Shown piece by piece: positions 34,285 to 42,585 of a stretch of DNA of 64,000 nt (within the stretch, counting starts at the first letter, position 1; each line of letters starts with the position of its first letter). The notes under the pieces are model-generated. The model saw only the letters and a program-made list of their open reading frames with translations, searched no databases and was not told the DNA's origin. This DNA is from DATDAW01 sp036525185. GTDB taxonomy: Bacteria > Verrucomicrobiota > Verrucomicrobiia > Chthoniobacterales > DASVRZ01. The stretch is taken from contig DATDAW010000041.1 in assembly GCA_036525185.1 (NCBI GenBank), positions 65,856-129,855 of the forward strand, read 5' to 3'. The position numbers and the translations under genes are program-made.

Positions 34285-35502
34285 TCATTCGTACCTCAAT
34301 GCTTCGATGGGATCGAGTCGCGCGGCTTTTCTGGCTGGATAAAACCCGAAGAAAATACCGACGCCCGCACTGAAAAGGAATGCGATGGCGATCGACTCAA
34401 AAGAAATCAGGGTGGGCCAATTGGCGACTTTGGAGAGGATTTGGGCAGAAACAACCCCGAGCAGGATTCCAATGATGCCGCCGAGACAACTCAAAGCGAC
34501 CGCCTCGATGAGGAACTGAGTCAAAATATCGCGTCCGTGTGCACCGACGGAGATGCGGATTCCGATCTCGCGGGTGCGTTCCGTGACGCTGACGAGCATG
34601 ATGTTCATGATTCCGATGCCGCCGACGACGAGGGAAACGCTGGCAATGGCGCCCAGGAGAAGTGTCATGACGTTGGTAGTGGCCGTTGCGGCTTCGGCGA
34701 TCTCCTGCTGCGTGCGCACCGTAAAGTCATCGTCTTTTCCAGGTGCGATCCGATGGCGCTGGCGCAAAATGGAGGTGATTTGGTCCTGAGCATTTTGCAT
34801 GGCGGCCCGATCGGCGACCTGAATGTTGATTGCCCGAAAACTGGTGCCACCCGTGACGCGTTTCTGAGCGCTCGACCACGGGATGATGGCGACGTCATCC
34901 TGGTCCTGCCCATGCATGGACATACCTTTCGACGCGAGGACGCCTGTGACGACGAAGGGCACGTTGTTGATGCGCAAAATCTGCCCGACGGGGGAGGCAT
35001 TTCCGTAAAGTTGCTGCGCGAGTGTGGAACCGATGACGACGACTTTGTTCGCGCCGCGGATATCCTGGTCCGTAAACGCCGCACCGTCCGTGATAGCCCA
35101 CTCACGCATTTCGAAATATTGTGCGGATTCACCAAGGACTTGTGTGAACCAGTTGCCGCCCGCTGCCGATACCTGCTGCTGTGTCCGAACCTCAGGGCTG
35201 ATTGCAACGACTTCGGGCACTTCGCGCTGAATGGCCTGCACGTCTTCGATTTTCAAGCTGGAACTGCCGCCCCAGCCGGTTCGAATGCCGCTGGAGGTAA
35301 TGCTGCCCGGGAAAACAAGAATGAGGTTTTCCCCGAGTCCGGCGATCTGGGCTTCGACCTGTGCTCGTGCACCGTTGCCGATGCCGACCATGGCGATCAC
35401 CGCCCCCACGCCAATGATGATGCCGAGTGCCGTCAGGGCGGAGCGCATTTTGTTCCGGCGCAGTGCCCGGAGCGCAATGGTGAATGTGGAGAGTAGACGC
35501 AT
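34285..35502 (-). CDS. MacB-like ABC transporter permease
   Basis: A 405-residue FtsX/MacB-type permease from ATG 35502: an N-terminal membrane helix (MRSALTALGIIIGVGAVIAM), a large periplasmic MacB_PCD domain (GNGARAQVEAQIAGLGENLI, VVVIGSTLAQQLYG), and three C-terminal helices with SVTERTREIGIRISVGAHGR, the FtsX coupling segment. It forms a tripartite efflux or lipoprotein-type system with the ATPase at 35591 and the adaptor at 36353. The permease and ATPase are separate genes, unlike E. coli MacB. Confidence 0.9.
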   Translation of the reverse strand: MRLLSTFTIALRALRRNKMRSALTALGIIIGVGAVIAMVGIGNGARAQVEAQIAGLGENLILVFPGSITSSGIRTGWGGSSSLKIEDVQAIQREVPEVVAISPEVRTQQQVSAAGGNWFTQVLGESAQYFEMREWAITDGAAFTDQDIRGANKVVVIGSTLAQQLYGNASPVGQILRINNVPFVVTGVLASKGMSMHGQDQDDVAIIPWSSAQKRVTGGTSFRAINIQVADRAAMQNAQDQITSILRQRHRIAPGKDDDFTVRTQQEIAEAATATTNVMTLLLGAIASVSLVVGGIGIMNIMLVSVTERTREIGIRISVGAHGRDILTQFLIEAVALSCLGGIIGILLGVVSAQILSKVANWPTLISFESIAIAFLFSAGVGIFFGFYPARKAARLDPIEALRYE

Positions 35503-35506
35503 GGGG

Positions 35507-35538
35507 ATAATTAATGACGAATGACGAATCATGAATCA
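35507..35538. repeat. Short intergenic tandem repeat, ATGACGA type
   Basis: ATAATTAATGACGAATGACG then AATCATGAATCACG: two tandem ATGACGA units plus related ATCATGAATCA, between the ABC permease and ATPase genes. Similar simple repeats occur at 34246-34282 and 53648-53771. Confidence 0.35.
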
Positions 35539-35590
35539 CGGAGAGAGTGGCATGGCAGGGATTTTTTAGACATTAGTCCTTAAACATTAG

Positions 35591-36340
35591 TCATTCCAAA
35601 GCAGCGACCTTTCCCATCGCTTCCGATGCGTAATTGCGGTTGGTCACCGGTTTGTCGGTTAAAATCCGGCCATCACGCATGATGATGTTGCGGGTGGCGT
35701 AGCGGGCGATTTCCAGTTCGTGGGTCACCATAATGATGGTGATGCCCTGTTCGTTTAGGCCCTGAAAAATGCCCATAATTTCGGCGCTGGTCTGCGTATC
35801 GAGATTGCCTGTGGGCTCATCGGCCAGGATGATTTCCGGGTCATTGATGAGCGCTCTGGCGATGGCAACGCGTTGCTGCTGGCCTCCCGAAAGCTGGCTG
35901 GGATGGTGATCACACCGTTCTCCCAAACCGACAATGTTGAGGGCGCGCATGGCTTTGCCGCGCATTTCGCGTCCGGAAAGGCGCTGGTGACCGTAAAGCA
36001 AGGGAAGCTCGACGTTTTCAAGCGCGGACGTGCGTGCCAGCAGATTGAAGCTTTGAAATACGAAGCCGAGTTTTTGATTGCGGATATCGGCAAGCTGATC
36101 GCGTCCGAGTCGCGAAACATCGATGCCGTCGAGTAGATAACGTCCGCTGGTCGGCCGGTCGAGGCACCCGAGCGTGTTCATCAATGTCGACTTGCCCGAG
36201 CCGCTGGAACCCATCACCGTCACAAATTCGCCCCGCCGAATTTCAAGCGATACACCGCGTACGGCGTGGACTTCCACCTCGCCGGTTCGATATGTCTTCA
36301 CGAGGTTGTCGAGCTGAACGACGATTCTTTGTGGGTCCAT
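35591..36340 (-). CDS. ABC transporter ATP-binding protein (LolD/MacB type)
   Basis: A 249-residue ATPase: Walker A VMGSSGSGKSTLMNTLGCLD, Q-loop FVFQSFNLLARTSALENVEL, signature SQLSGGQQQRVAIARAL, Walker B IILADEPTGNLDTQTSAEI, H-loop MVTHELEIA. The GCLDRPTSG and NLLARTSALENVELPL stretches are typical of the MacB/LolD subgroup. It pairs with the permease downstream and the adaptor 12 bases upstream. Confidence 0.95.
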   Translation of the reverse strand: MDPQRIVVQLDNLVKTYRTGEVEVHAVRGVSLEIRRGEFVTVMGSSGSGKSTLMNTLGCLDRPTSGRYLLDGIDVSRLGRDQLADIRNQKLGFVFQSFNLLARTSALENVELPLLYGHQRLSGREMRGKAMRALNIVGLGERCDHHPSQLSGGQQQRVAIARALINDPEIILADEPTGNLDTQTSAEIMGIFQGLNEQGITIIMVTHELEIARYATRNIIMRDGRILTDKPVTNRNYASEAMGKVAALE

Positions 36341-36352
36341 CGCTGGGAAAAT

Positions 36353-37591
36353 TTAGCGCATGCGCGGTGCGCCGCCGAACGGGTTCGATGCAGGCCGCTG
36401 CGAGGCGGATGATTTTGGTTGGACAACCGCAGTGACGACCGCGTCGCCTTCGTTCAGTCCGGAGATGATTTCAGTGCCCACTCCATCCGTAATGCCGGGC
36501 TGGATTTCTTTCTGTTGCAGCTCTTGGGCGCCCGGCGGCAATATGTAAACGGTTCGGTTTGCCCGCCGGTCACCCGTCTGCCGCCGATTCTGCTGACCTG
36601 TCCCGCCGGCGCTCAGGCGTTGGCCCCGGCCAGAGCCGGTGCCGGGCCTGCCAGACGCCATTGACCCGATCCGGACACGCAGCGCGGCATTACTGATCGT
36701 TAACACATCGTTGCGCTCAGCGACGATGATGGAGACGTTTGCCGTCATGCCGGGTTTCAATTTCAACTCGGGATTGTCGACGGCAATGACGGTGTCGTAC
36801 GTAACCACGTTCTGGACGGTAATAGGCGAATTCCGAATCTGGACGACCGTCCCGTGAAATGTTCGGTAAGGAAATGCGTCCACGGTGAAATCCACTTTTT
36901 GCCCCACTTCTACCGCGCCGATGTCGGCTTCGGCCACGTTTGCATCGATCTGCATTTTGGACAGATCATTGGCGATGGAAAAAAGCACGGGAGCGGTCAT
37001 GCTGGCGGCCACGGTTTGCCCGACATCGACACTGCGCGAAATGACGATGCCGTCGATGGGCGCATAGATGGTGCATCGCTCCAGGTCGGTCTGCGCCTTG
37101 GCGAGCGCGCCCTCTTTGATCGTCACTTGGGCCTCTGCCTGGTGAAGCGCTGCGATAGCCTGGTCGACATCCGCGGCTGAAGCAGAGTTCTGAGTGCGCA
37201 GGCGGCGTGTTCGCTCAGCGCTGATTTTTGCGAGCTCCAACGCGGCTTTCGCGTTGGCGAGATCGCCCTGTGCCTGTGTGACGTTGGCCTTGTAAGTTGC
37301 CGGGTCGATCTGCGCGATAATCTGGCCCTCCTTCACCGGCGTATTGTAATCGGCAAAAAGCTTTTGGATATTTCCTGAAATCTGGCTCCCAACCGTCACA
37401 TTCACGACCGCATTGAGAGCGCCGGTCGCGGTTACAGCCTGGACAATGTCGCCTCGCGTCACAGGTGCCGTCGTGTAGGTCGTTCCGGAGCCGTCCTTGT
37501 TTTCCTTCCACCACAGAAATGCAACGATGCCACCAGCAATCACGAGGAGCACCAAGAGCCATTTGAAGCCGGACGAGGGAAATTGAGCCAT
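36353..37591 (-). CDS. MacA-like periplasmic adaptor (HlyD family)
   Basis: A 412-residue membrane-fusion protein: an N-terminal membrane anchor (WLLVLLVIAGGIVAFLWW), a lipoyl half-motif (VTVGSQISGNIQKLFADYNT), a coiled-coil hairpin of Ala/Gln-rich heptads (TQAQGDLANAKAALELAKIS), the second lipoyl half (IYAPIDGIVISRSVDVGQTV) and beta-barrel. A Gly/Arg-rich insert (GTGSGRGQRLSAGGTGQQ) lies in the membrane-proximal domain. It is the first gene of the efflux operon. No TolC-like outer-membrane gene is in the window. Confidence 0.92.
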   Translation of the reverse strand: MAQFPSSGFKWLLVLLVIAGGIVAFLWWKENKDGSGTTYTTAPVTRGDIVQAVTATGALNAVVNVTVGSQISGNIQKLFADYNTPVKEGQIIAQIDPATYKANVTQAQGDLANAKAALELAKISAERTRRLRTQNSASAADVDQAIAALHQAEAQVTIKEGALAKAQTDLERCTIYAPIDGIVISRSVDVGQTVAASMTAPVLFSIANDLSKMQIDANVAEADIGAVEVGQKVDFTVDAFPYRTFHGTVVQIRNSPITVQNVVTYDTVIAVDNPELKLKPGMTANVSIIVAERNDVLTISNAALRVRIGSMASGRPGTGSGRGQRLSAGGTGQQNRRQTGDRRANRTVYILPPGAQELQQKEIQPGITDGVGTEIISGLNEGDAVVTAVVQPKSSASQRPASNPFGGAPRMR

Positions 37592-37704
37592 TGCCCTCTG
37601 TATAACATGTTGTCCGGGAAAAAGTTGCCGGGATTTGTTCGTTTATATTCGTTCCCGAATCTGCGGATATTCGCACGTTTCGACTCCAATGCGCCCGATC
37701 GTCT

Positions 37705-38709
37705 TCAAGGATTCAAACTCTCGAGAGCGGTCTGGCGCAAAGATCCTTTCGGAAATTGGGCAACCCAAGCGGCTGCAAGTTGCGGTTCCTGTTGCTTCCA
37801 GCGTTTTACAATGCCTACTACCGCATCGTTTTGCTGGCGACCCGGCGGAAGCAGGCTTACTGCCGCATCGGCTGCGGCGTGCGGATCGGTTTCGCTCCAA
37901 GACGTAATAATGGCACCGAGCACCTGGTTTCGAAGCGTCTGATCCTGAATTTGTTGTCCCCAATCGAGTGCCTGCTTTGAATCGTTCGCTGCCCACTGCC
38001 GGGCCGCGTGAAGTACCATTTCATTCCGGGGTTGACCCTCCGGCAAGTCCGCCGCCAATTGCAAAGCGGCCACTGGTGCGTGGCGCGACGCTTCGTAGGC
38101 TGCGCTGATCAACGCTCGCTGACGCTCCGCATCGCCGGGCAATTGGCGCGCCCACCGAGCCGTGCCATCCAGATCCCGGCTTGCCCACGCGATCGCCACG
38201 GCCTGAATCGCGTCCTCGCGCTCCGGGGCAGATGTCAATCCGGCCGCCCAGCGACTCGCGGCGGCGGGATCGTTCCCAGTCCAACGCTGGATCATCCGAA
38301 GAGCTAGATCGTGGCTTAATTCGCTCTGGCGTGCTTTGCCGTTCAAGAACTGGAGGACCGCAGCCATCTTCTCGCCGTCGATGGAATCGGTCAGCCATTC
38401 GACCTGCTCCTCGCGCCGGGCCGGGTTTGTCTCCTCTTGGATGGATTGTAGGCGCTGTGTGAGATCGTCGAGAAGCGATTCGAGTGTCGTCTCGTGGTCG
38501 ATGATGATTCGCCTTTGTGCCGGGGCCACAAGCAGAAACGCGTCGGACAACATTGTGGCAGTTCGGGATGAGTTTGCGCGATTATTGCCATGGGAGTGGA
38601 CGCCGGACTGAGCCGAGTCGTCACGGATCAAACCCGCGCACACTGCCGCAGCTCCCACTAAACCCACGATGAGGACTTTGAAGCGAAGGGTCATGAGTTT
38701 CGGAAGCAT
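37705..38709 (-). CDS. Membrane-anchored Trp/Ala-rich helical-repeat protein, unknown function
   Basis: A 334-residue protein starting at ATG 38709, which has GGAG about 8 bases upstream. One N-terminal membrane segment (VLIVGLVGAAAVCAGLI) is followed by a helical region and then about five repeats of ~36 residues with the pattern W..-D/N-P-x-A-A-x-x-W-A-x-x-L-P-x-G-x-x-R, for example WTGNDPAAASRWAAGL, WASRDLDGTARWARQLPGD, WAANDSKQALDWGQQI, WKQQEPQLAAAWVAQFPKGS. Such HEAT/TPR-like alpha repeats probably bind partners in the periplasm. It lies just upstream of the efflux operon on the same strand. No named family was recognised. Confidence 0.7.
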   Translation of the reverse strand: MLPKLMTLRFKVLIVGLVGAAAVCAGLIRDDSAQSGVHSHGNNRANSSRTATMLSDAFLLVAPAQRRIIIDHETTLESLLDDLTQRLQSIQEETNPARREEQVEWLTDSIDGEKMAAVLQFLNGKARQSELSHDLALRMIQRWTGNDPAAASRWAAGLTSAPEREDAIQAVAIAWASRDLDGTARWARQLPGDAERQRALISAAYEASRHAPVAALQLAADLPEGQPRNEMVLHAARQWAANDSKQALDWGQQIQDQTLRNQVLGAIITSWSETDPHAAADAAVSLLPPGRQQNDAVVGIVKRWKQQEPQLAAAWVAQFPKGSLRQTALESLNP

Positions 38710-38814
38710 GGTTGTGCTCCGGTGACCGGGCCGCGACCTGTGGCGACGTCGGCGGCCGTTCACATGAGAAAAAATTGGACTGATATAAAGTGTCGCTTCA
38801 TCGAAGGGCTCGCG

Positions 38815-41445
38815 TCATGGAGTGGCCGTCACATTGCTGAAAGTGGATTCGCTGAGAACTGCGTTGTTGTGAGAAGTGACGCAGAGGCCGACCTGAACCT
38901 CCGTTCCCATGACGATGGTTTGCGGCGTGCCGATCTGCGACCAGGCGACGCCGTCACTGGAATGAAAGCTGGTGAACGTGTCTCCCGCGCGGACGATGCG
39001 AACCCACCTCGGCGCGGTCACGCCACCGGCAGTGGTCGCTGAAGTACTGCCGCCCGTCGATCCACGGCGTTGGAAGGCAACGCCATTCGAAGGTGTGACG
39101 ACCGTCATTACCTGCCTGGAGTTTGCCACGGTCGTTTCGCGAATCATGACGCCAGCCTTGGCCCATGCGTGGGTGTTTTGCTGGCTGTCCACCCGGGCCA
39201 CGATGCTGCAATCGCCGCTGGCCGATTGATATACGTATTGGAACGCGTCCGCCGTTCCCCAGATATCTGCGCCGGAACCCGCTACGGTAAAGACGCCGCT
39301 AGCGTACGTGGCACTGCCTGTCACTGCCACCGAGCCGATGTCCTGGGTGACCCAGGGGCTGGGGAGGGTGTTGGTGAGCGTAATCCGCGCGTTGAGACCC
39401 GTGGCGTCGTTGCTGTTGCTAACGTTTCGATCCAGGACAAAATCGACTTTCGACCCGGTCGAGAGGGCGACGTTTGGAATGTTATAGTTCACCAACGCGT
39501 TCGCTGCGATGAACTGAGTATGGATCTCCGTGCCGTCCACGAAGACATGGAAGTTTACTCCGTCGCTGCCTGAGGCCGGGCCGGTGATCACGCCGGAAAG
39601 TGTTGCCACGCCCGACACCGTGCTCTGCCACCGGCGAACCACCCACGACGCCGAGTAGGGGTGCATCCCATCGATGCCCAGGAACGGATAAGTGCCCGAA
39701 GCCGGCTTCCAGCGGTAATTGTCCCCATTCCAGGGATTCCACGCAAACTGTGTGAAGCTCGCCGGATTGTACGTGCCGGAAACGTTGACATAACCGTAAG
39801 ACCAGCCGTTGGCTCCCTGCGAGCTGGAGTAGCCGGCCACGGAATCGGCCACAACACCGTTTGCCGCCTCGGTGATCGCCGTCACGCTCCCGCCGGTGAC
39901 GCTGATATAAACCGGTTCGAGATCCAGCTGCACGGCGATCTTGCCTGCAACCGCGGTCAAAGTCTGGGAATTGCCCATGAGATCCGTTACCGTGGCTGTA
40001 GACGTCGGTATGGAAAGAGTGATGATCGTTGGCGCCGGCTGGTCGCCTGAACCGCCCCAGCACACGTAGCGCCAATTCGAACCGTTCTGGAACTTATAGA
40101 CGTAGGTCGTCGTGGCGAGCGTGCCGGACCACCGACCTCTGGCGGTATACCCGTAAAGTTGCCGGATGAGGTTGGCATAGGCGGGATAGACTGGATTGGG
40201 CAGGTAGTCGCCCCGTGATGCGTCGGCCTTCCCCAGCAGCCCGCGATACGGGAAATAGCTATCATCCTGCGCCAAATAGTAATACATTTTTTCCACGCCC
40301 GCCGTCCGCATTTGGGTAACGATACGCGCCGTGTAAGAAGGAGCCTCATAACGCCCGGCGGCAGTGTTGATATTTTTGCTGAATTCCGTGGCCCAAACGG
40401 GCTTGGCGACGCCGCCATTGTAGGTTTTGGATAAATTGGTAACGCCGTCGATTTCGATATCTACGCCCTCGGGAACGGCGCGGTAGGGATGCACCGAGAA
40501 GGCGTCGATATACGGATTGGCTCCCTGGTTCAAAACATCGCGGATGAACCCGTGCGCGATCGGCACTGTCCCACCGGCGATCACCTTGACGCCAGGATAG
40601 GTTGGTTTGATTGCATTCCAGACATTCTGGCAGGTTAGTGCATAATAATAAGATTTGTTAGTCGCGGCCTGGCCAACGATGAACGTGCCGGCATTATATT
40701 CATTCCACACTTCCACGCTTTGGACCTGGCTGCCGTAGCGGTTCAAAAGCTGGAGCGCGTAATTGCCGAAGCCAGCAAGTCCTGTGGACGTATAGGGAGC
40801 GGTGTATTCCGGATGCACATAAGACGTGTCCCAATCGTAAAACCGGTTGCTCCAGTTCAATATCATCAGCGGCTTCAACCCGTTCGTGGCAGCCGCCGCC
40901 ATATAACCGGTGAATTTCGTCGGCCAGGTGAAGGTGTCTTTCGGGTTCTCGACGCTGTTCCAATATTGCTCGTCCCGGATGTGGGCGATGCCGGCGCGGG
41001 CTATCAAAGGAGCCAGGGCCGTAGGTGTGAACTGCGCGAAATGCGTCATCACGCCATAGGGAGAACTGCCCATGACTGAAACGTCGATCGGCGTGACAAT
41101 CGCGAACTGGGTGCTGGAGGTGGAGTTGACGGTGCTCCCGGTTTTTTCTAGGAGCGCCAGGTCAAAATAGCCGATCCTTCCGCCCGTCGCGGGTTGCAGA
41201 ATGGCTGTGCCACCGCTGACCCCTGCCGTGCCTGATCCCACCTGTATTCCAAAGTAGTCGGTGGCCACCCAGTCCACACTGGTTCCCACACTGGCCCTGA
41301 CGGGAATACTCAGCGTCTCGGTTGTGTAAAAAATATTTCCGGGCTTGCTTGGGGTAACGGTAAGCGCGGCTTGTGTTTTTGACGGGTTGAAAACAAGCAA
41401 GGTTAGGAGAATACCTCCCTGCAACGGACGAATCAGTTTGTTCAT
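38815..41445 (-). CDS. Secreted clan-A-like glycoside hydrolase with C-terminal DUF1349-like module
   Basis: An 876-residue secreted protein with a signal peptide. An N-terminal beta-sandwich precedes a (beta/alpha)8-type domain (~125-460) with VEVWNEYNAGTF (probable acid/base Glu249) and PVWATEFSKN (probable nucleophile Glu354), the spacing expected for GH39/GH5-like clan-A enzymes. A second sandwich follows, then from ~695 a concanavalin-like DUF1349 module (GSGADIWGTADAFQYVYQ, HAWAKAGVMIRET, FTSFHSSDGVAWSQIG). The latter module is closely similar to one in the DUF1800 protein at 44077. The polysaccharide substrate is unknown. Confidence 0.75.
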   Translation of the reverse strand: MNKLIRPLQGGILLTLLVFNPSKTQAALTVTPSKPGNIFYTTETLSIPVRASVGTSVDWVATDYFGIQVGSGTAGVSGGTAILQPATGGRIGYFDLALLEKTGSTVNSTSSTQFAIVTPIDVSVMGSSPYGVMTHFAQFTPTALAPLIARAGIAHIRDEQYWNSVENPKDTFTWPTKFTGYMAAAATNGLKPLMILNWSNRFYDWDTSYVHPEYTAPYTSTGLAGFGNYALQLLNRYGSQVQSVEVWNEYNAGTFIVGQAATNKSYYYALTCQNVWNAIKPTYPGVKVIAGGTVPIAHGFIRDVLNQGANPYIDAFSVHPYRAVPEGVDIEIDGVTNLSKTYNGGVAKPVWATEFSKNINTAAGRYEAPSYTARIVTQMRTAGVEKMYYYLAQDDSYFPYRGLLGKADASRGDYLPNPVYPAYANLIRQLYGYTARGRWSGTLATTTYVYKFQNGSNWRYVCWGGSGDQPAPTIITLSIPTSTATVTDLMGNSQTLTAVAGKIAVQLDLEPVYISVTGGSVTAITEAANGVVADSVAGYSSSQGANGWSYGYVNVSGTYNPASFTQFAWNPWNGDNYRWKPASGTYPFLGIDGMHPYSASWVVRRWQSTVSGVATLSGVITGPASGSDGVNFHVFVDGTEIHTQFIAANALVNYNIPNVALSTGSKVDFVLDRNVSNSNDATGLNARITLTNTLPSPWVTQDIGSVAVTGSATYASGVFTVAGSGADIWGTADAFQYVYQSASGDCSIVARVDSQQNTHAWAKAGVMIRETTVANSRQVMTVVTPSNGVAFQRRGSTGGSTSATTAGGVTAPRWVRIVRAGDTFTSFHSSDGVAWSQIGTPQTIVMGTEVQVGLCVTSHNNAVLSESTFSNVTATP

Positions 41446-41598
41446 GGGGGTACGGCTTTGATGTTGGGACTGATGAATGATTTAAAAGCTTTGATAGGTG
41501 AGGCCGCGTTTGAGGAAGGCTTATCCAAACGAACTGGCATGGCTGCAGCGCAACATGCCGGCAGGGCCGTCGCAGCTGACGTTTTACGAACGGGGTAG

Positions 41599-41945
41599 TT
41601 AAAAGATAGTTTTCAACCGCGCCTTGAGGCCATCGTTCTTCGAGCCGAGGAGAGCGTCGAAATCCAGGCTTTGCCGTTGGCGGCCGTGAGGGCCGAGCCT
41701 ATGATCCCTTGCTCATACGACCGTAGCGGATGTGATGGCTGAAGTGGGGTGAGGGAAGCGCGGCTGTTGCCCCCGCGGTTGCCGTCCTGCAGATAATTTG
41801 CGCGATAAAAACCGGAGGGCGAAGTTGCGGTGGTCCACGAGCCGGAGAGGGTCACGCCAAAGGAACTGGCATTGTCAACGGTTCCGGCGAGGGCGGAATT
41901 CGTCGACAGCAAAACGACAACCAGCGCAATGCCCGTGACTTTCAT
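41599..41945 (-). pseudogene. Scar of a deleted DUF1800-DUF1501 gene pair
   Basis: A signal peptide (VTGIALVVVLLSTNSALA) is followed by TVDNASSFGVTLSGSW and GFYRANYLQDGNRGGNS, which match the N-terminal golvesin half of the DUF1800 protein at 44077. The frame then runs into GSALTAANGKAW and, after a frameshift, DFDALLGSKNDGLKARLKTI followed by F and a stop at 41599. This matches the internal DUF1501 segment FDALFGTATTGLSAELKTI of the gene at 42582 (12 of 19 identical). The best reading is a deletion fusing the start of one gene to the middle of the next. The intact frame alone would end at 41613 as a 110-residue protein. Confidence 0.55.
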
Positions 41946-41988
41946 AATTCTTTGGGACTAAATTGGATTTTAGCAGGTGAAAAGGGGT

Positions 41989-42585
41989 CTATCCGGGGAC
42001 GACGTCGGGGGATTGAATGTCGTCCCCAGTCCAAAACCGCCGATCCGGTCCTGCGGAGCGGACTTCGATGAGTTCTCGGGAAACCGGATGAAAGAAGTAT
42101 GGAGTGCCCCATCGATCCTGCAGTTCGCCGTTAGCATTAATCGCGGACCCGGGTAGGTCAGGAGCCAGGACGGAAAAGTGCTTGGCGTTTCGGCCTCGAA
42201 GAATCGCTGTGATTTCATTGTTGTAAAAACCGTCCGGAACGGATCCGCTGTTGTTGCGGCGGTAAATTGCGATTAGTCCCTGGACAACAGCGATGTCGTC
42301 TTCGGCCCGGTTCTCCGGAGCGTTGAGTTTTCTGCTAACTGCTGCGATCTCGGGAAGATAGTATACTTCCGTGCCGGTCGTGATGTTCGTGGCACTCTGC
42401 GCGACTATTGGATCTCCCTGGTGCGTACGGTCGCTCCTCGTCCAGGACTCTTGCGCTGTGGTGGAGATGGTGCGCCGGTTCATGCTCGCTAAGGGCTTCG
42501 GACCCGACCCGCCGATGGCAATGAAGATAACAGCGGAGACAGCAGCGATTGCGACAGGAACCAATAGCCATTGGATACTTTTCAA
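41989..42585 (-). CDS. Pseudopilin-like (type II secretion GspG-type) protein
   Basis: A 198-residue protein with one N-terminal membrane helix (WLLVPVAIAAVSAVIFIAIG). The C-terminal half resembles the GspG/major pseudopilin calcium-site region: LQDRWGTPYFFHPVSRELIE and RSAGPDRRFWTGDDIQSPD (SxGpDxxxGTxDDI-like). It has no classical prepilin leader, so it is probably membrane-anchored rather than assembled. It overlaps the stop of the DUF1501 gene by 4 bases and is the third gene of that operon, an arrangement I associate with Verrucomicrobiota. Confidence 0.65.
   Translation of the reverse strand: MKSIQWLLVPVAIAAVSAVIFIAIGGSGPKPLASMNRRTISTTAQESWTRSDRTHQGDPIVAQSATNITTGTEVYYLPEIAAVSRKLNAPENRAEDDIAVVQGLIAIYRRNNSGSVPDGFYNNEITAILRGRNAKHFSVLAPDLPGSAINANGELQDRWGTPYFFHPVSRELIEVRSAGPDRRFWTGDDIQSPDVVPG

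Noticed and set aside
34441..35496. 351-codon open frame on the plus strand across the ABC permease
   Set aside because: Asp/Ala/Glu-rich shadow of a clear MacB-like permease.
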